Assembly: GCA_001564275.1 (NCBI GenBank)
Contig: LKND01000016.1
Location: 1-40,647 of the forward strand
Source of the DNA: Natrialbaceae archaeon Tc-Br11_E2g14
Lineage (GTDB): Archaea > Halobacteriota > Halobacteria > Halobacteriales > Natrialbaceae
Length of the DNA: 40,647 nt
Reading direction: 5' to 3'
Shown: piece by piece, positions 30,098 through 39,076 of the stretch
Numbering within the stretch: the stretch's first letter is position 1
Layout of the letters: each line of letters opens with the position of its first letter
The notes under the pieces: generated by a model
The model's input: only the letters and a program-made list of their open reading frames with translations
Told to the model about the DNA's origin: nothing
Database searches by the model: none
Program-made: the position numbers and the translations under genes

Positions 30098-31357
30098 TCA
30101 CCGCGAGGAGAGCAACTCTCTCACTGTATCTTCTAGTATGGTTTTCCCCATTTCCGCCTCGGTCAGTGCGATCGACTCGTCGACAGTGTGTGCTTCGTCG
30201 AGGTGACCCGGGCCCCAGGTCACCGCAGGAATACCTGCGTCGTTGATGAAGTTCCGCATGTCTGTCGCCGCTTCGATTCCCCACGGCTTGTCGACTCCGC
30301 TCTCGGAACCGAGTGTGGCAACCGACTGCTCCCGGAGACACGTCGCCAGCGGATGATCGATTGGAACTGACGACGATTCGTACGTCTGAATCCGTCGAAA
30401 CGTCGTCTCGATCCCGTGCGTCCGAGAGAGACGAGTGAGGAGGGACTCGACCTCGTCGTCGATGGTGGAGACCGACTCGTCGGGGAGGACACGTCGGTCG
30501 AGAACGAGTTCGGCCCGTTGAGGAACGACAGCGAGGTTCGACTCAGTTCCAGCTTCGAATTCCGTGACTGTAGCGAGCGCTCGTCCGCACAGCGACCCCG
30601 CTTGCTCGCGGAGGTGCATATCGTATTCGTCGATTGCAGAAAGGACCCGTCTGCTGTCCTCGATTGCGTTCGTTCCCTGGTCTGGCTGACTCGCGTGGGT
30701 CGCTTCTCCGTGGACGGTGATTCGGTAGACTGCTAGACCTTTCGTGCTCGTCGCGACTCTGAAATCGGTAGGTTCGAGAACGATTCCAAAATCCCCGTCG
30801 TACCCCTGTTCAAGAAGCGTTTTTGTTCCCGGGTCAGCGGTTTCCTCGCCCATTGCAGCGTGAACGACGATCGATCCCTGGAGGTCGCCACGCCGAATCT
30901 CCGGGGCCAGATTTCGAACGACTATCATCGCGAGTGCCACGCTGGTTTTCATATCCGCGCTCCCTCGGCCGTAGAGTCGTCCACCGTTGATTTCACCCCC
31001 AAATGGGTCCACCGACCAGGCATTCCTGTCGCCAGCCGGTACCACGTCAAGATGCCCGTTCAACACGAGAGTCGGGAAATCGGTCTCAGTAGGCGACTCG
31101 TCCGGCTCGATACGCGCCCCGACCTGTGGTCGGTCGGGATCTGGTTTCTCGACGCGTGTAGCATCGATACCGCGGGCAGTGAACCACTCATAGACGAACT
31201 CGGCCGCCGGTTTCTCGTTGCCCGGTGGATTTTCGGTGGGAATCCGGACGAGCTCACGAGCAAGTGATTGAAGATCATCCGCCTCCTCTACAGTGTGCTC
31301 GTACATTGGCTCGTTTCCTCGGCTCGACGACCGGTCGATCGCGCTATCCTCGATCAT
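30098..31357 (-). CDS. M20-family metallopeptidase (ArgE/DapE/ACY1-like)
   Basis: A 419-residue zinc amidohydrolase that removes N-acyl groups or cleaves dipeptides. Metal motifs are TLVLNGHLDVVPAGD (His and Asp), YGRGSADMKTSVA (bridging Asp), MGEETADPGT (catalytic Glu and metal Glu), VLEPTDF and the last His in GPGHLDEAHTVDE. A dimerisation domain sits in the middle (GLAVYRITVHGEATHASQPDQGTNAIED). Its N-terminal ATG at 31357 overlaps the TGA of the upstream PLP-enzyme relic, supporting this start; an internal ATG at 31306 (MYEHTVEEADD) fits family length better and is also possible. The substrate is unknown; the peptide/amide genes at 35-40 kb make an amino-acid derivative likely. Confidence 0.9.
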   Translation of the reverse strand: MIEDSAIDRSSSRGNEPMYEHTVEEADDLQSLARELVRIPTENPPGNEKPAAEFVYEWFTARGIDATRVEKPDPDRPQVGARIEPDESPTETDFPTLVLNGHLDVVPAGDRNAWSVDPFGGEINGGRLYGRGSADMKTSVALAMIVVRNLAPEIRRGDLQGSIVVHAAMGEETADPGTKTLLEQGYDGDFGIVLEPTDFRVATSTKGLAVYRITVHGEATHASQPDQGTNAIEDSRRVLSAIDEYDMHLREQAGSLCGRALATVTEFEAGTESNLAVVPQRAELVLDRRVLPDESVSTIDDEVESLLTRLSRTHGIETTFRRIQTYESSSVPIDHPLATCLREQSVATLGSESGVDKPWGIEAATDMRNFINDAGIPAVTWGPGHLDEAHTVDESIALTEAEMGKTILEDTVRELLSSR

Positions 31358-31490
31358 ACTCCCCCGTCGTCGATAGCCGAGTCGAGGTTAGCAACCAAGT
31401 CGTCTTCGTGCTCGATACCGACGGACAATCGGATTAAACTCTTCGAAAATCCTGCAGCCTCCAGATCGGCGGCGGTCAAACTCTGGTGAG
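31354..31490 (-). pseudogene. C-terminal fragment of a Cys/Met-metabolism PLP enzyme
   Basis: The frame HQSLTAADLEAAGFSKSLIR followed by LSVGIEHEDDLVANLDSAID matches the last 40-45 residues of cystathionine gamma-synthase, methionine gamma-lyase and relatives (MTH.S......GI....LRLSVGIEd..DLi.DL..AL). An in-frame stop lies just upstream and the remaining 350 codons, including the catalytic Lys, are absent. The stop overlaps the M20 start as ATGA, so the two were once an operon. Confidence 0.7.
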
Positions 31491-31522
31491 CCACCAATCA
31501 CGTATTTGTATCGGCACTCGCT

Positions 31523-32041
31523 ATGTTCGGTATGTTCCGAGGAGCCCGGGAGTTCGGCCCACCGGTGCTGGTCCCGCTGGCCTGGGCGTTCATGATGGCT
31601 GCCCACCTCGAGGTCGTGACCGAACACACGCTGTTCGTCGCCCACGTCGTGATGGCCGTCCTGCTGATCGGGTTCGCGGTTACCGGTTACACCGACATGC
31701 GCGAGGGGGTTCTGCAAACGTGGTGGCGACTCATCGCTATCGGCTCGATCATCACGGTCTGTGGGGCCGTTGGCCTCTGGCTGGAACCGAGCAATGCACC
31801 GCTCGTGGCCGTTGCCCTCCTCGGGTGGATGGTGCTGCCAGCTGTCGGCTTCGTCGACACTGGCCGTCGAGTCAACGACGGGGGCTGGATTTACGCGGCC
31901 GGCACCGCGAGCTGTCTATTCGGCGCAGCTCTCTACTTTGTCGGGCACTTCTGGGGTCTTCAGCCGGCCACAGTCGGCGCCCTCGCGCTCGTCGGACTCG
32001 GACAGACGGCAGGCATTTTCGATGCCGCGATCCGGTATTAA
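31523..32041 (+). CDS. Small multi-pass membrane protein
   Basis: A 172-residue hydrophobic protein with about six membrane helices (VLVPLAWAFMMAAHLEVV, FVAHVVMAVLLIGFAVTGY, LIAIGSIITVCGAVGLWL, APLVAVALLGWMVLPAVGFV, WIYAAGTASCLFGAALYFVG, TVGALALVGLGQTAGIFDAA). I recognise no family; it resembles haloarchaeal conserved membrane proteins of unknown role. No charged motif for transport is evident. ATG at 31523 is used; 31532 is also possible. It is transcribed away from the M20/PLP relic and lies 168 bp before the msrA stop on the other strand. Confidence 0.75.
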   Translation: MFGMFRGAREFGPPVLVPLAWAFMMAAHLEVVTEHTLFVAHVVMAVLLIGFAVTGYTDMREGVLQTWWRLIAIGSIITVCGAVGLWLEPSNAPLVAVALLGWMVLPAVGFVDTGRRVNDGGWIYAAGTASCLFGAALYFVGHFWGLQPATVGALALVGLGQTAGIFDAAIRY

Positions 32042-32209
32042 CTCGGAGAGCGCGTTCATTCGCCTTCGACGAGCGTCGTTTGGCCGGCACCCAAGCTCAA
32101 GTCCTCGAGTCCGTTCGTCTGGTAGCGCGCCCATAACGGTCGAACACACCGTTAGTGACGTCCTCCCCGTCGTAAACAATAGGTGAACCAGTCATCTCTG
32201 GTAACCGAT

Positions 32210-32821
32210 TCACCCGTCTGGACGGTCGAAGGTCTTGATGAAGGGGACATCCACTTGGTGGCCTGCAGCGTGTGCGTTCAATTTCGTCGCTGCTGGAGAC
32301 TCCCTGACAGCCTCCGGATTGTAGTTAGCTTCGTCGAAAACATCGGTGATCCAGCGTGTGCCCCGAAGCTGAAATTTTTGGTGGTAGTCTTCTGCAACGT
32401 AGAACTCCTCCAGTTCCTCGAACCGCGTCTCAACGCGCTCTCGATCGAACCCGCTTCTGTCCAAAAACGCTTGTAACTGTTCGTCCTGGCCGGGCGTCTC
32501 GGTGAAGACGATGTTCTGGTACTGGCGTTTCTTGGGCTGCCGGAGCGGCTGATGTTCCGAGAACGCCCACGCAAGAAGCTCCCTAAACGAGACGCGGTCG
32601 GGGTCGTACTCCAGCTGGATGACTTCGGTATGATCACCGATGACCGCGTAGGAGGGGGCAGGCTTCGTCCCGCCAGCGTACCCGACTCGAGTGCGAACGA
32701 CGCCGTTCATCGCGCCAGTTGCGGCATCAGGTCCCCAGAAACACCCGAGTCCAAACGTCGCGGTCTCCGTGTCGCCCGGGGCGTTCGAATCGAATTCGGA
32801 GATGAGTGTTGGTGTGAGCAT
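32210..32821 (-). CDS. msrA: Peptide-methionine (S)-S-oxide reductase MsrA
   Basis: A 203-residue repair enzyme that reduces methionine-S-sulfoxide in proteins. The active-site motif is FGLGCFWGPDAATGAMNGVV (catalytic Cys near residue 27), followed by TRVGYAGGTKPAPSYAVIGDHTEVIQLEYDP and YQNIVF. The C-terminal part FYVAEDYHQKFQLRG contains the usual AEdYHQk segment. No MsrB domain is fused. The C-terminus (HAAGHQVDVPFIKTF) lacks an obvious resolving-Cys pair. The gene is downstream of the decaying HAD gene on the same strand. Confidence 0.95.
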   Translation of the reverse strand: MLTPTLISEFDSNAPGDTETATFGLGCFWGPDAATGAMNGVVRTRVGYAGGTKPAPSYAVIGDHTEVIQLEYDPDRVSFRELLAWAFSEHQPLRQPKKRQYQNIVFTETPGQDEQLQAFLDRSGFDRERVETRFEELEEFYVAEDYHQKFQLRGTRWITDVFDEANYNPEAVRESPAATKLNAHAAGHQVDVPFIKTFDRPDG

Positions 32822-32976
32822 TCGTAGACGTAGTGGCGCTCCTGGGGTTTAGCATGTGCCCTCCAGACAGCGGGCATCTCGTGTCTGATCGACGGTCGTT
32901 CTGGACACTGCTCGAGCGCGTAGGTTACGGTCCGATGGAGTCGGTCATCGAATACCTCCGCTACACGCTCCGTCAT
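32822..32976 (-). pseudogene. Possible gene start overlapping the ancestral HAD stop
   Basis: An ATG at 32976 overlaps the ancestral HAD stop as TAATG. It opens MTERVAEVFDDRLHRTVTYA and continues LEQCPERPSIRHEMPAVWRA before running into the msrA start region in another frame. The first 50 residues look coding (balanced acidic/basic composition), but no family is recognised and the frame merges into msrA. It may be the stump of a gene truncated when msrA moved in. Confidence 0.25.
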
Positions 32977-33652
32977 TATCGCTCACTCTTCAGCACGGCA
33001 GGAGGCTCGCTCAACTCCTCGAGCAGGTATTCCGGGGGATACGGATCAGGATCGTCGCCATCGTCACACAGTCATGCAACGGACAACCCAGCCATTTGCG
33101 CCCAGAAGCGTCGTATTCGAGCGAGTTACCCACGTACACTGCTCGGTTTGCTGGAACACCGATGCGCGTGAGCGCCTGGTCAAACGGCTGCACATGTGGC
33201 TTCTTTCGTGGGAGCTCGGCGCCGAAGACCAGGGTGTTGAACCGGTCGCTTATCTCGAGGGATTCGAGTGTCGGCCGCTGGCTCGCTGCTGGCCCCTTGG
33301 TCACCAGTCCGACTGGCCCGACGCTCGCCGCGTGATCAAGGGCAATCCTTGCCCCAGGGCGCAATGTAACTGCTGAATCGTCGAGGAGCGATTGGACAGC
33401 CGCCGCCAACGCCAGCGGATCGACCTCCGTGTGCCCGTGTTGTGCGGCGAGACGAGCGAACCCAGTGCCGATGTACCCGATCCAGTCGTCGTGATCGGGC
33501 GGCCCCTCAAGCGACGCCCAGAGTGACTCAGGATCACCGAATGGTTCAACCCCAACCTGCTCAAACGCTGTGGTGTACATCAACTCCCTATCCTGGGTGC
33601 GCTCACAAAGCGTTCCATCGAGATCAAATAAGACAGCGTCAAACCGAGGCAT
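32976..33652 (-). pseudogene. HAD-superfamily hydrolase with a decayed C-terminus
   Basis: The frame from 33652 encodes motif I FDAVLFDLDGTLCERT, a four-helix cap (EQVGVEPFGDPESLW...), motif II-like GLVTKG, motif III ELPRKKPHV and motif IV YVGNSLEYD, as in phosphoglycolate-phosphatase-like HADs. After ASG the frame shifts: the annotated-type reading ends at 33011 with an unrelated Arg-rich tail, while the next frame reads MAGLSVA-stop-LCDDGDDPDP, then YPPEYLLEELSEPPAVLKSE, the expected family ending, stopping at 32976. One missing base (GGGG to GGG) and one Trp-to-TGA change explain it. It may be a recent pseudogene, or a functional protein with a changed tail, because motif IV is still intact. 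Confidence 0.7.
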
Positions 33653-33673
33653 ACATACATGTTAATGCGAGCA

Positions 33674-34281
<608 letters not shown>

Positions 34282-34439
34282 GATTTTCCGTAAAAGCTGA
34301 GTGTCAACGACGGGTCACGGGCGAATAAGCCGGTTCCATACGAAGGCGAATCACCTACTCTACTGATCGTTAGTCGTTACCTCGGCGTTGCTGAAGCACT
34401 TCGAGAACGAGATTGGTCATTTTTTATAAAAAATCTGTT

Positions 34440-34854
34440 AAGATCAGTGGTAACTGGTCTTGTGAATAAGATACAATAAGAATCGGCTCACGAGTCATTC
34501 TCGACGTCGCAGTGTTTGGACGGCGAGGCACCGACTCATCCGCTGCGTTCCTGCACCGCCTGAGCGAGAAATACGATCTCCCCGTCGACATGTATCTCGT
34601 CGATGGCGACGGCCATCTGATTACCGTCTCTCGGTTAGGATTGAGCGATCAGTTCATGTATATTGAATGAAAACTGATCGAAGGTGGTTTCATATCCTCA
34701 AAATGGAGGGTGACCGATTCGATAATTCGTGGGTGGGCAGTCAGGCGAGCGTCAGCAGAGCACTTGAGCATTTTGTACACTACTACAATAGACGCCGGCA
34801 GCATCAATCACCCAATGGACAGACGCCAGCGGAGGTGCTAAATTAGACAGTGCC
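34440..34854 (+). mobile_element. Second IS6-family transposase fragment
   Basis: The frames encode ILDVAVFGRRGTDSSAAFLH, DMYLVDGDGHLITVSRLGLS, then after a shift LEHFVHYYNRRRQHQSPNGQ and TPAEVLN, the C-terminal two-thirds of an IS6-type transposase, ending in the inverted repeat CTAAATTAGACAGTGCC (complement of GGCACTGTCTAA). The N-terminal part is missing. It differs from the copy at 21273, so it is a separate element. The stretch 34282-34440 before it holds no gene. Confidence 0.75.
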
Positions 34855-34951
34855 CATTGGGATGGTTGACCTCGAGGGTTGGCATAGGGTGGATCTCGGC
34901 GACTTAGTACTGATTGCAAAGTATTAGGTGTCTCCCCAGCAGTATAGGTTC

Positions 34952-36127
34952 ATGGGCACTAATAAGCAGTACCACGGTTATGAGTCGTACGACTACCTCG
35001 AGGCTGGAACCGACTACAGGGAAGTCGAACTTGGCGAGCTGTTCTCGGGGTTCGAACCACACGAAGTACCGCTCTCAGCGGAGGAAGAAGCGCGATTGAA
35101 AGACCTGGTCGCCCAGAACGATGTCGTCTCCCTTCACGACCACCCATTTTACTTCCCAAAGGACGTCCACGATGACATCTGGACGTATGTAAGAGAGGGG
35201 CGCGTGCACACTGCCTACGAGTATCTCTCGCAGTCACCACTGGATGCTGTCTTCGATATGCATCTGGACGGCCTGTCCGGGATCCACTCCAAACACGGCT
35301 GGAAGTGGGACGACATCGTTCATGACGTCGCGATGCGCGCTGCGGATATCGCTCACTCCGATTTCGCGTTCCGCTGTAGCAGTGTCGAGGACATACACCG
35401 CGCAAGAGAAGAAGGGAAGGTCACTATCGTTCCCGCCCTCGAGTCAACGGCAATGATCGAGAACGAACTCGATCGGTTGGATCTCCTGTACGGGCTTGGT
35501 ATCCGGTGCCTTGGTGTGACGTACAACGCCTCGAACAGCGTCGGAACTGGACAGGGTGACATCTATGAACGCGACGGCGGACTCACGGCATTCGGTGTGG
35601 ACGCGGTCGAACGCATGAACAAACTCGGCATGGCGATCTCCACGAGCCACTCGAGCCCACAGACGACGCTCGACGTCTGTGAGGTGACCGATGAGCCAAT
35701 ATTCGACACCCACGCGCTGGCACAGACCGGGGGCATGGGTCAGCGAGGCTCTTCCGATGAAGAACTGGAGGCGATCGCTGACACCGGCGGCGTGATCGGC
35801 GTGCTTTCCTCGACGCACTTGCCAGATCTTGAAACCTACATGGACCACTTCGAGTACATGGTTGACCTCGTGGGAATCGACCACGTTGCGTTCGGTCCGG
35901 ACGTCCTCTACGGCGACCACACGGCACTGCTCGAGGTACTCGGCGAATTCCACGGCGTCGAACTTCCCGAGAGCACCATGCAGAACCCCTACGTAAAGGG
36001 GCTCGAGAACCCGACCGAGGCCTGGAACAATATCCCGCGTTGGCTCGTGAAAAACGACTACCCCGACGACGAGATTGAGAAGGTGTTGGGTGGTAACGTA
36101 ATCCGCGTGCTTGAGGAAGTCTGGTAG
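34952..36127 (+). CDS. M19-family (renal dipeptidase-like) peptidase
   Basis: A 391-residue binuclear-metal dipeptidase of the amidohydrolase fold. M19 enzymes accept dipeptides with a C-terminal D-residue and some cyclic amides. Matching segments are LHDHPFYFP (metal site), TIVPALESTAMIENELDRL (bridging Glu), LTAFGVDAVERMNKLGMAIST, SHSSPQTTLD (His), IFDTHAL (His), SDEELEAIADTGGVIGVLS and GIDHVAFGPDVL (Asp). The first site reads His62-Asp63-His64 instead of the usual His-x-Asp. ATG at 34952 fits a TATA-like TATTA 27 bp upstream; GTG at 34928 is an alternative. It is the first gene of the catabolic cluster and begins 98 bp after an IS6 fragment. Confidence 0.88.
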   Translation: MGTNKQYHGYESYDYLEAGTDYREVELGELFSGFEPHEVPLSAEEEARLKDLVAQNDVVSLHDHPFYFPKDVHDDIWTYVREGRVHTAYEYLSQSPLDAVFDMHLDGLSGIHSKHGWKWDDIVHDVAMRAADIAHSDFAFRCSSVEDIHRAREEGKVTIVPALESTAMIENELDRLDLLYGLGIRCLGVTYNASNSVGTGQGDIYERDGGLTAFGVDAVERMNKLGMAISTSHSSPQTTLDVCEVTDEPIFDTHALAQTGGMGQRGSSDEELEAIADTGGVIGVLSSTHLPDLETYMDHFEYMVDLVGIDHVAFGPDVLYGDHTALLEVLGEFHGVELPESTMQNPYVKGLENPTEAWNNIPRWLVKNDYPDDEIEKVLGGNVIRVLEEVW

Positions 36128-36250
36128 CGGGCACGTCCTAATCAATTCGTCGGCCTGTCGTTGATTTTCGCGACACGATTCACTCTCGTTGTCACGGCAC
36201 AATCGATCACCGACCTGCACTTTCATTATCGAGCGTCGAGAGCCGTGTGT

Positions 36251-37747
36251 ATGGAAGAGTCGGTATCTACTGAGGACGTGCGCCGGTACGCTGCAGCTAT
36301 CGATGCGTCAATCGACGAGGGGACGGCCAGTGCCATTGCTGAACAGTTTGTCGAACAGGATGCGGTCCTCGAATCGCTTGCGGAACTCGCCGATCCGGAC
36401 ACACCGGATCGAGACTACTGGAAGCCGGAATCGGAGGACGATCCGCTTGGCGCGTATCTTACTCGTTGTGACGTCGGCCCGATTAGCGGGTCGGGACCGC
36501 TCTCGGGAATGCGTGTTGCGGTGAAAGACAACATCGCCGTTGCCGGTGTGCCGATGACCTGTGGCTCGCCGTTGCTCGAAGAGCAGTCGTTCGTACCATC
36601 GACCGATGCGACGGCCGTCAGGCGACTGCTCGAGGGCGGCGCACGAATCGTTGGGAAGACCAATATGGACGAGTTCGCCTTCGGCGGCGATCGCTCGACG
36701 ATGCGTCTCCGGCTGGCGCACAATCCCCACGATCACGAGCGGATGCCCGGTAGTTCGTCCGCTGGCAGCGGTATCGTCGCCGCAACCGGCGAGGTCGATC
36801 TGGCTCTTGGGACTGACACCGGTGGGTCCATTCGATTTCCTGCGGCCTGGAGCGGTGTCCCGGGCATCAAACCGACTCGTGGGCTTGTCTCCCACCATGG
36901 GTTCGTTCAGTACGCGAAGACGCTGGACAACGTGGGGCTGTTGGCCCCAACTGTGGAGAACCTGGCGCTGGGCCTGGATGCTATTGCCGGCGAAGACCCC
37001 TTCGACGAGCGAACGCGAGGACGCACTCCCCAATCGTACGCCGACGCCGTCGACGACGTACAGTCCGGACCAGAGTCGGGGTTGACGATAGGCCTCCCGG
37101 AAGAACTGTTCGGCAACGCACCCAAACTCGACGAGGTGACGCGAGCGGCCCTCGAGCAACTCGAGGACGAAGGGGCGGAGCTACGCCAGGTGTCGATCCC
37201 CGACTACGAGTGGTGGTTACCGGCGTGGCTCGGGATCGGGATGACGGAGGTTGGCGCGTACCTCCGGTCGAACGGCGTCAACCACTGGCTCCTCTCGGAT
37301 GGAGATCCCGCGCTCGCAGCTGCCCTGAGTGATTCACGGAACGACGAGGCGGCCCTCGGCGACGCGCTTGTCACCGCACGGCTGTACGCCGAGCACCTCA
37401 ACGATGCCCACGACGACCGTTACTACATTCTCGCACACCGTGCCCGCCGTCGCCTCGCCAAGGGAATCGACGAGGCCCTCACCAACATCGACGTGCTGGC
37501 GTCGACGACGGTCCCAATGCTGGCACCGCGGTGGGACGAGGAAATCGAGGACGTCTTCGGGGCACTGTCGAACACCGGTCCCTTCAACGTAAGCGGCCAC
37601 CCCGGCGTGAGCGTTCCCTGCGGGACGGTCGAAGAGTTACCTGTTGGCCTCCAGTTCGTCGCCCCGCACTTCGACGACGCGACCGCCCTCGCAGCGGCGG
37701 CACGGTGGAGTTCGACCTACGACTGGGAGCGACCCGCCTACCGCTGA
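36251..37747 (+). CDS. Amidase-signature family hydrolase
   Basis: A 498-residue amidase that cleaves carboxamides by a Ser-cisSer-Lys triad. The triad is readable: Lys92 in GMRVAVKDNIAV, cis-Ser169 in MPGSSSAGSG, and nucleophile Ser193 in GTDTGGSIRFPAAWSG, with the standard 24-residue spacing. The P-G-S-S-S form differs slightly from GGSSGGS. The C-terminal part (TVPMLAPRWDEEIEDVFGALS, NVSGHPGVSVPCGTVEELPVGLQFVAP) is typical of AS enzymes. It is not GatA, because no gatB/C is beside it and it is in a catabolic cluster. ATG at 36251 gives MEESVSTEDVRR, with ATTAT about 25 bp upstream. Confidence 0.92.
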   Translation: MEESVSTEDVRRYAAAIDASIDEGTASAIAEQFVEQDAVLESLAELADPDTPDRDYWKPESEDDPLGAYLTRCDVGPISGSGPLSGMRVAVKDNIAVAGVPMTCGSPLLEEQSFVPSTDATAVRRLLEGGARIVGKTNMDEFAFGGDRSTMRLRLAHNPHDHERMPGSSSAGSGIVAATGEVDLALGTDTGGSIRFPAAWSGVPGIKPTRGLVSHHGFVQYAKTLDNVGLLAPTVENLALGLDAIAGEDPFDERTRGRTPQSYADAVDDVQSGPESGLTIGLPEELFGNAPKLDEVTRAALEQLEDEGAELRQVSIPDYEWWLPAWLGIGMTEVGAYLRSNGVNHWLLSDGDPALAAALSDSRNDEAALGDALVTARLYAEHLNDAHDDRYYILAHRARRRLAKGIDEALTNIDVLASTTVPMLAPRWDEEIEDVFGALSNTGPFNVSGHPGVSVPCGTVEELPVGLQFVAPHFDDATALAAAARWSSTYDWERPAYR

Positions 37748-37931
37748 CTAGCGTCGAGTTGGAGGGCAACCTGCTCCTCTCATTATTCGATACGAGGTGA
37801 GAGGACTCTAACAGAAACTGTTTTCACGCTGCGAGTGAGTCATAAGGCATGGGTTCCGGGACGATTACAGACGCCGAGGGAGTCACCCGTATCGACCGGT
37901 GGGAACAGCTTTTTTCGCTCGGGAGAGGGCC

Positions 37932-39014
37932 GTGAAGATCACCGAAGCGGACGTCGTCGGGCGGCGGATTCCACTCGCTGACGATTTCCCCGTTAGTTAC
38001 GAAGAACACGTCGACACCGAGCACCTCTTCGTCCGCTTGCACACCGACGAGGGCGCAGTCGGCTACGGCGAGGGCACCTCTCTCCCCTGGTTCACCGGCG
38101 AGACCCTCCCCGGAATGGTCGCCGCGGCCGAAGAGTGGTTACTGCCGACGGTGGTCGGTGAACAACTCGAGGATGCCGTCGCTGACTTCGACGAACGCGC
38201 TCGACAGTTTCCACATAATCCGGGCGCAAAAGCCGCGGTCGAACTCGCCCTTCTCGACCTCCGGGGTAAACGTGCCGGCGTTCCGGTTCGTGATCTGCTG
38301 GGACCGACGGTCCGCTCTGAGATTCCGCTCGTCTATCCGATTCCCGGCGTCGCCCCCGACCGGGCACTCGAACTTGCCGACGAGGGAATCGAGGCTGGCT
38401 TTGACCGGTTCAAGATCAAGGCGACGGGCAACGTCGATAACGACATCGATCGAATCGACGCGGTCACCGGCCGGCTTCCCGACGGCGCAACCGCCCGCGT
38501 CGATCCGAACACGTCCTGGGAGAACACCCCGAAAGCCACCCGTATCCTCGAGCGCCTCGCAAACCCCGACCAGCTCGAGTACGTCGAACAGCCCGTCAGC
38601 CCGGACCGGCCGACTGATCTCCGGGCTCTTTGGTACGACACTGGCATCCCGGTTTTCGCGGACGAGTTCGTCAATGGTCCAGCGGACGTCACCGATCTTG
38701 GCGAGGACGGGCTCGCGGCGGGATGTCATCTCAAACTTGCCAAGACCGGCTCTCTTTCCCGGATGTCGGCAATGGCCGAAACGGCTAACGATTACGCGAT
38801 GGCGGCGACGCCGGTGAGTGCCTTTGGCACCTCCCTCGAGGCGACTGCGATCTGCCATCTCGCCGCGACGGTCCGGAAGATTCCCCTGGCCTGCGAACTC
38901 GACCCTGGGCTGATCGCTGCGGATCCGACGACTGCCCCTCTCGAGATCCGTCCAACGATCTCTATTCCAGAGGGACCTGGCCTCGGGATCGACCTGGCGG
39001 AGGATCTGTTCTGA
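37932..39014 (+). CDS. Enolase-superfamily enzyme, MLE/dipeptide-epimerase type
   Basis: A 360-residue member of the muconate-lactonizing-enzyme subgroup. Expected catalytic residues are present: Lys161 and Lys163 (RFKIKATG, the KxK base), metal ligands Asp191 (ARVDPNTSW), Glu219 (EYVEQPV) and Asp244 (VFADEF), and Lys268/Lys271 (HLKLAKTG) on the opposite face. The capping domain is at the N-terminus (ADDFPVSYEEHVDTEHLFVRLHT). Lysines on both faces are typical of epimerases and racemases for dipeptides or N-acylamino acids. GTG at 37932 with a GGGAG site upstream is preferred to a start at 37899. It follows the amidase after 184 bp; the racemase gene is 62 bp downstream. Confidence 0.9.
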   Translation: MKITEADVVGRRIPLADDFPVSYEEHVDTEHLFVRLHTDEGAVGYGEGTSLPWFTGETLPGMVAAAEEWLLPTVVGEQLEDAVADFDERARQFPHNPGAKAAVELALLDLRGKRAGVPVRDLLGPTVRSEIPLVYPIPGVAPDRALELADEGIEAGFDRFKIKATGNVDNDIDRIDAVTGRLPDGATARVDPNTSWENTPKATRILERLANPDQLEYVEQPVSPDRPTDLRALWYDTGIPVFADEFVNGPADVTDLGEDGLAAGCHLKLAKTGSLSRMSAMAETANDYAMAATPVSAFGTSLEATAICHLAATVRKIPLACELDPGLIAADPTTAPLEIRPTISIPEGPGLGIDLAEDLF

Positions 39015-39046
39015 TCGGACCGGACACGAATATTCAAGACGCAACG

Positions 39047-39070
39047 TTTAATGTGTGGGACAGACCCACA
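39047..39070 (+). promoter_or_regulatory. TATA box and inverted repeat before the racemase gene
   Basis: TTTAAT (39047-39052) lies 25-30 bp before the ATG at 39077. Directly after it, TGTGGG-ACAGA-CCCACA (39054-39070) forms a perfect 6-bp inverted repeat over the presumed transcription start. The layout suits a repressor operator, so the racemase-amidohydrolase pair may have its own control. Confidence 0.45.
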
Positions 39071-39076
39071 TAGTGC

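Noticed and set aside
34419-34434. Perfect 16-bp AT palindrome ATTTTTTATAAAAAAT
   Set aside because: Striking, but isolated in a relic region without a gene to regulate; probably a by-product of an AT-rich IS remnant.
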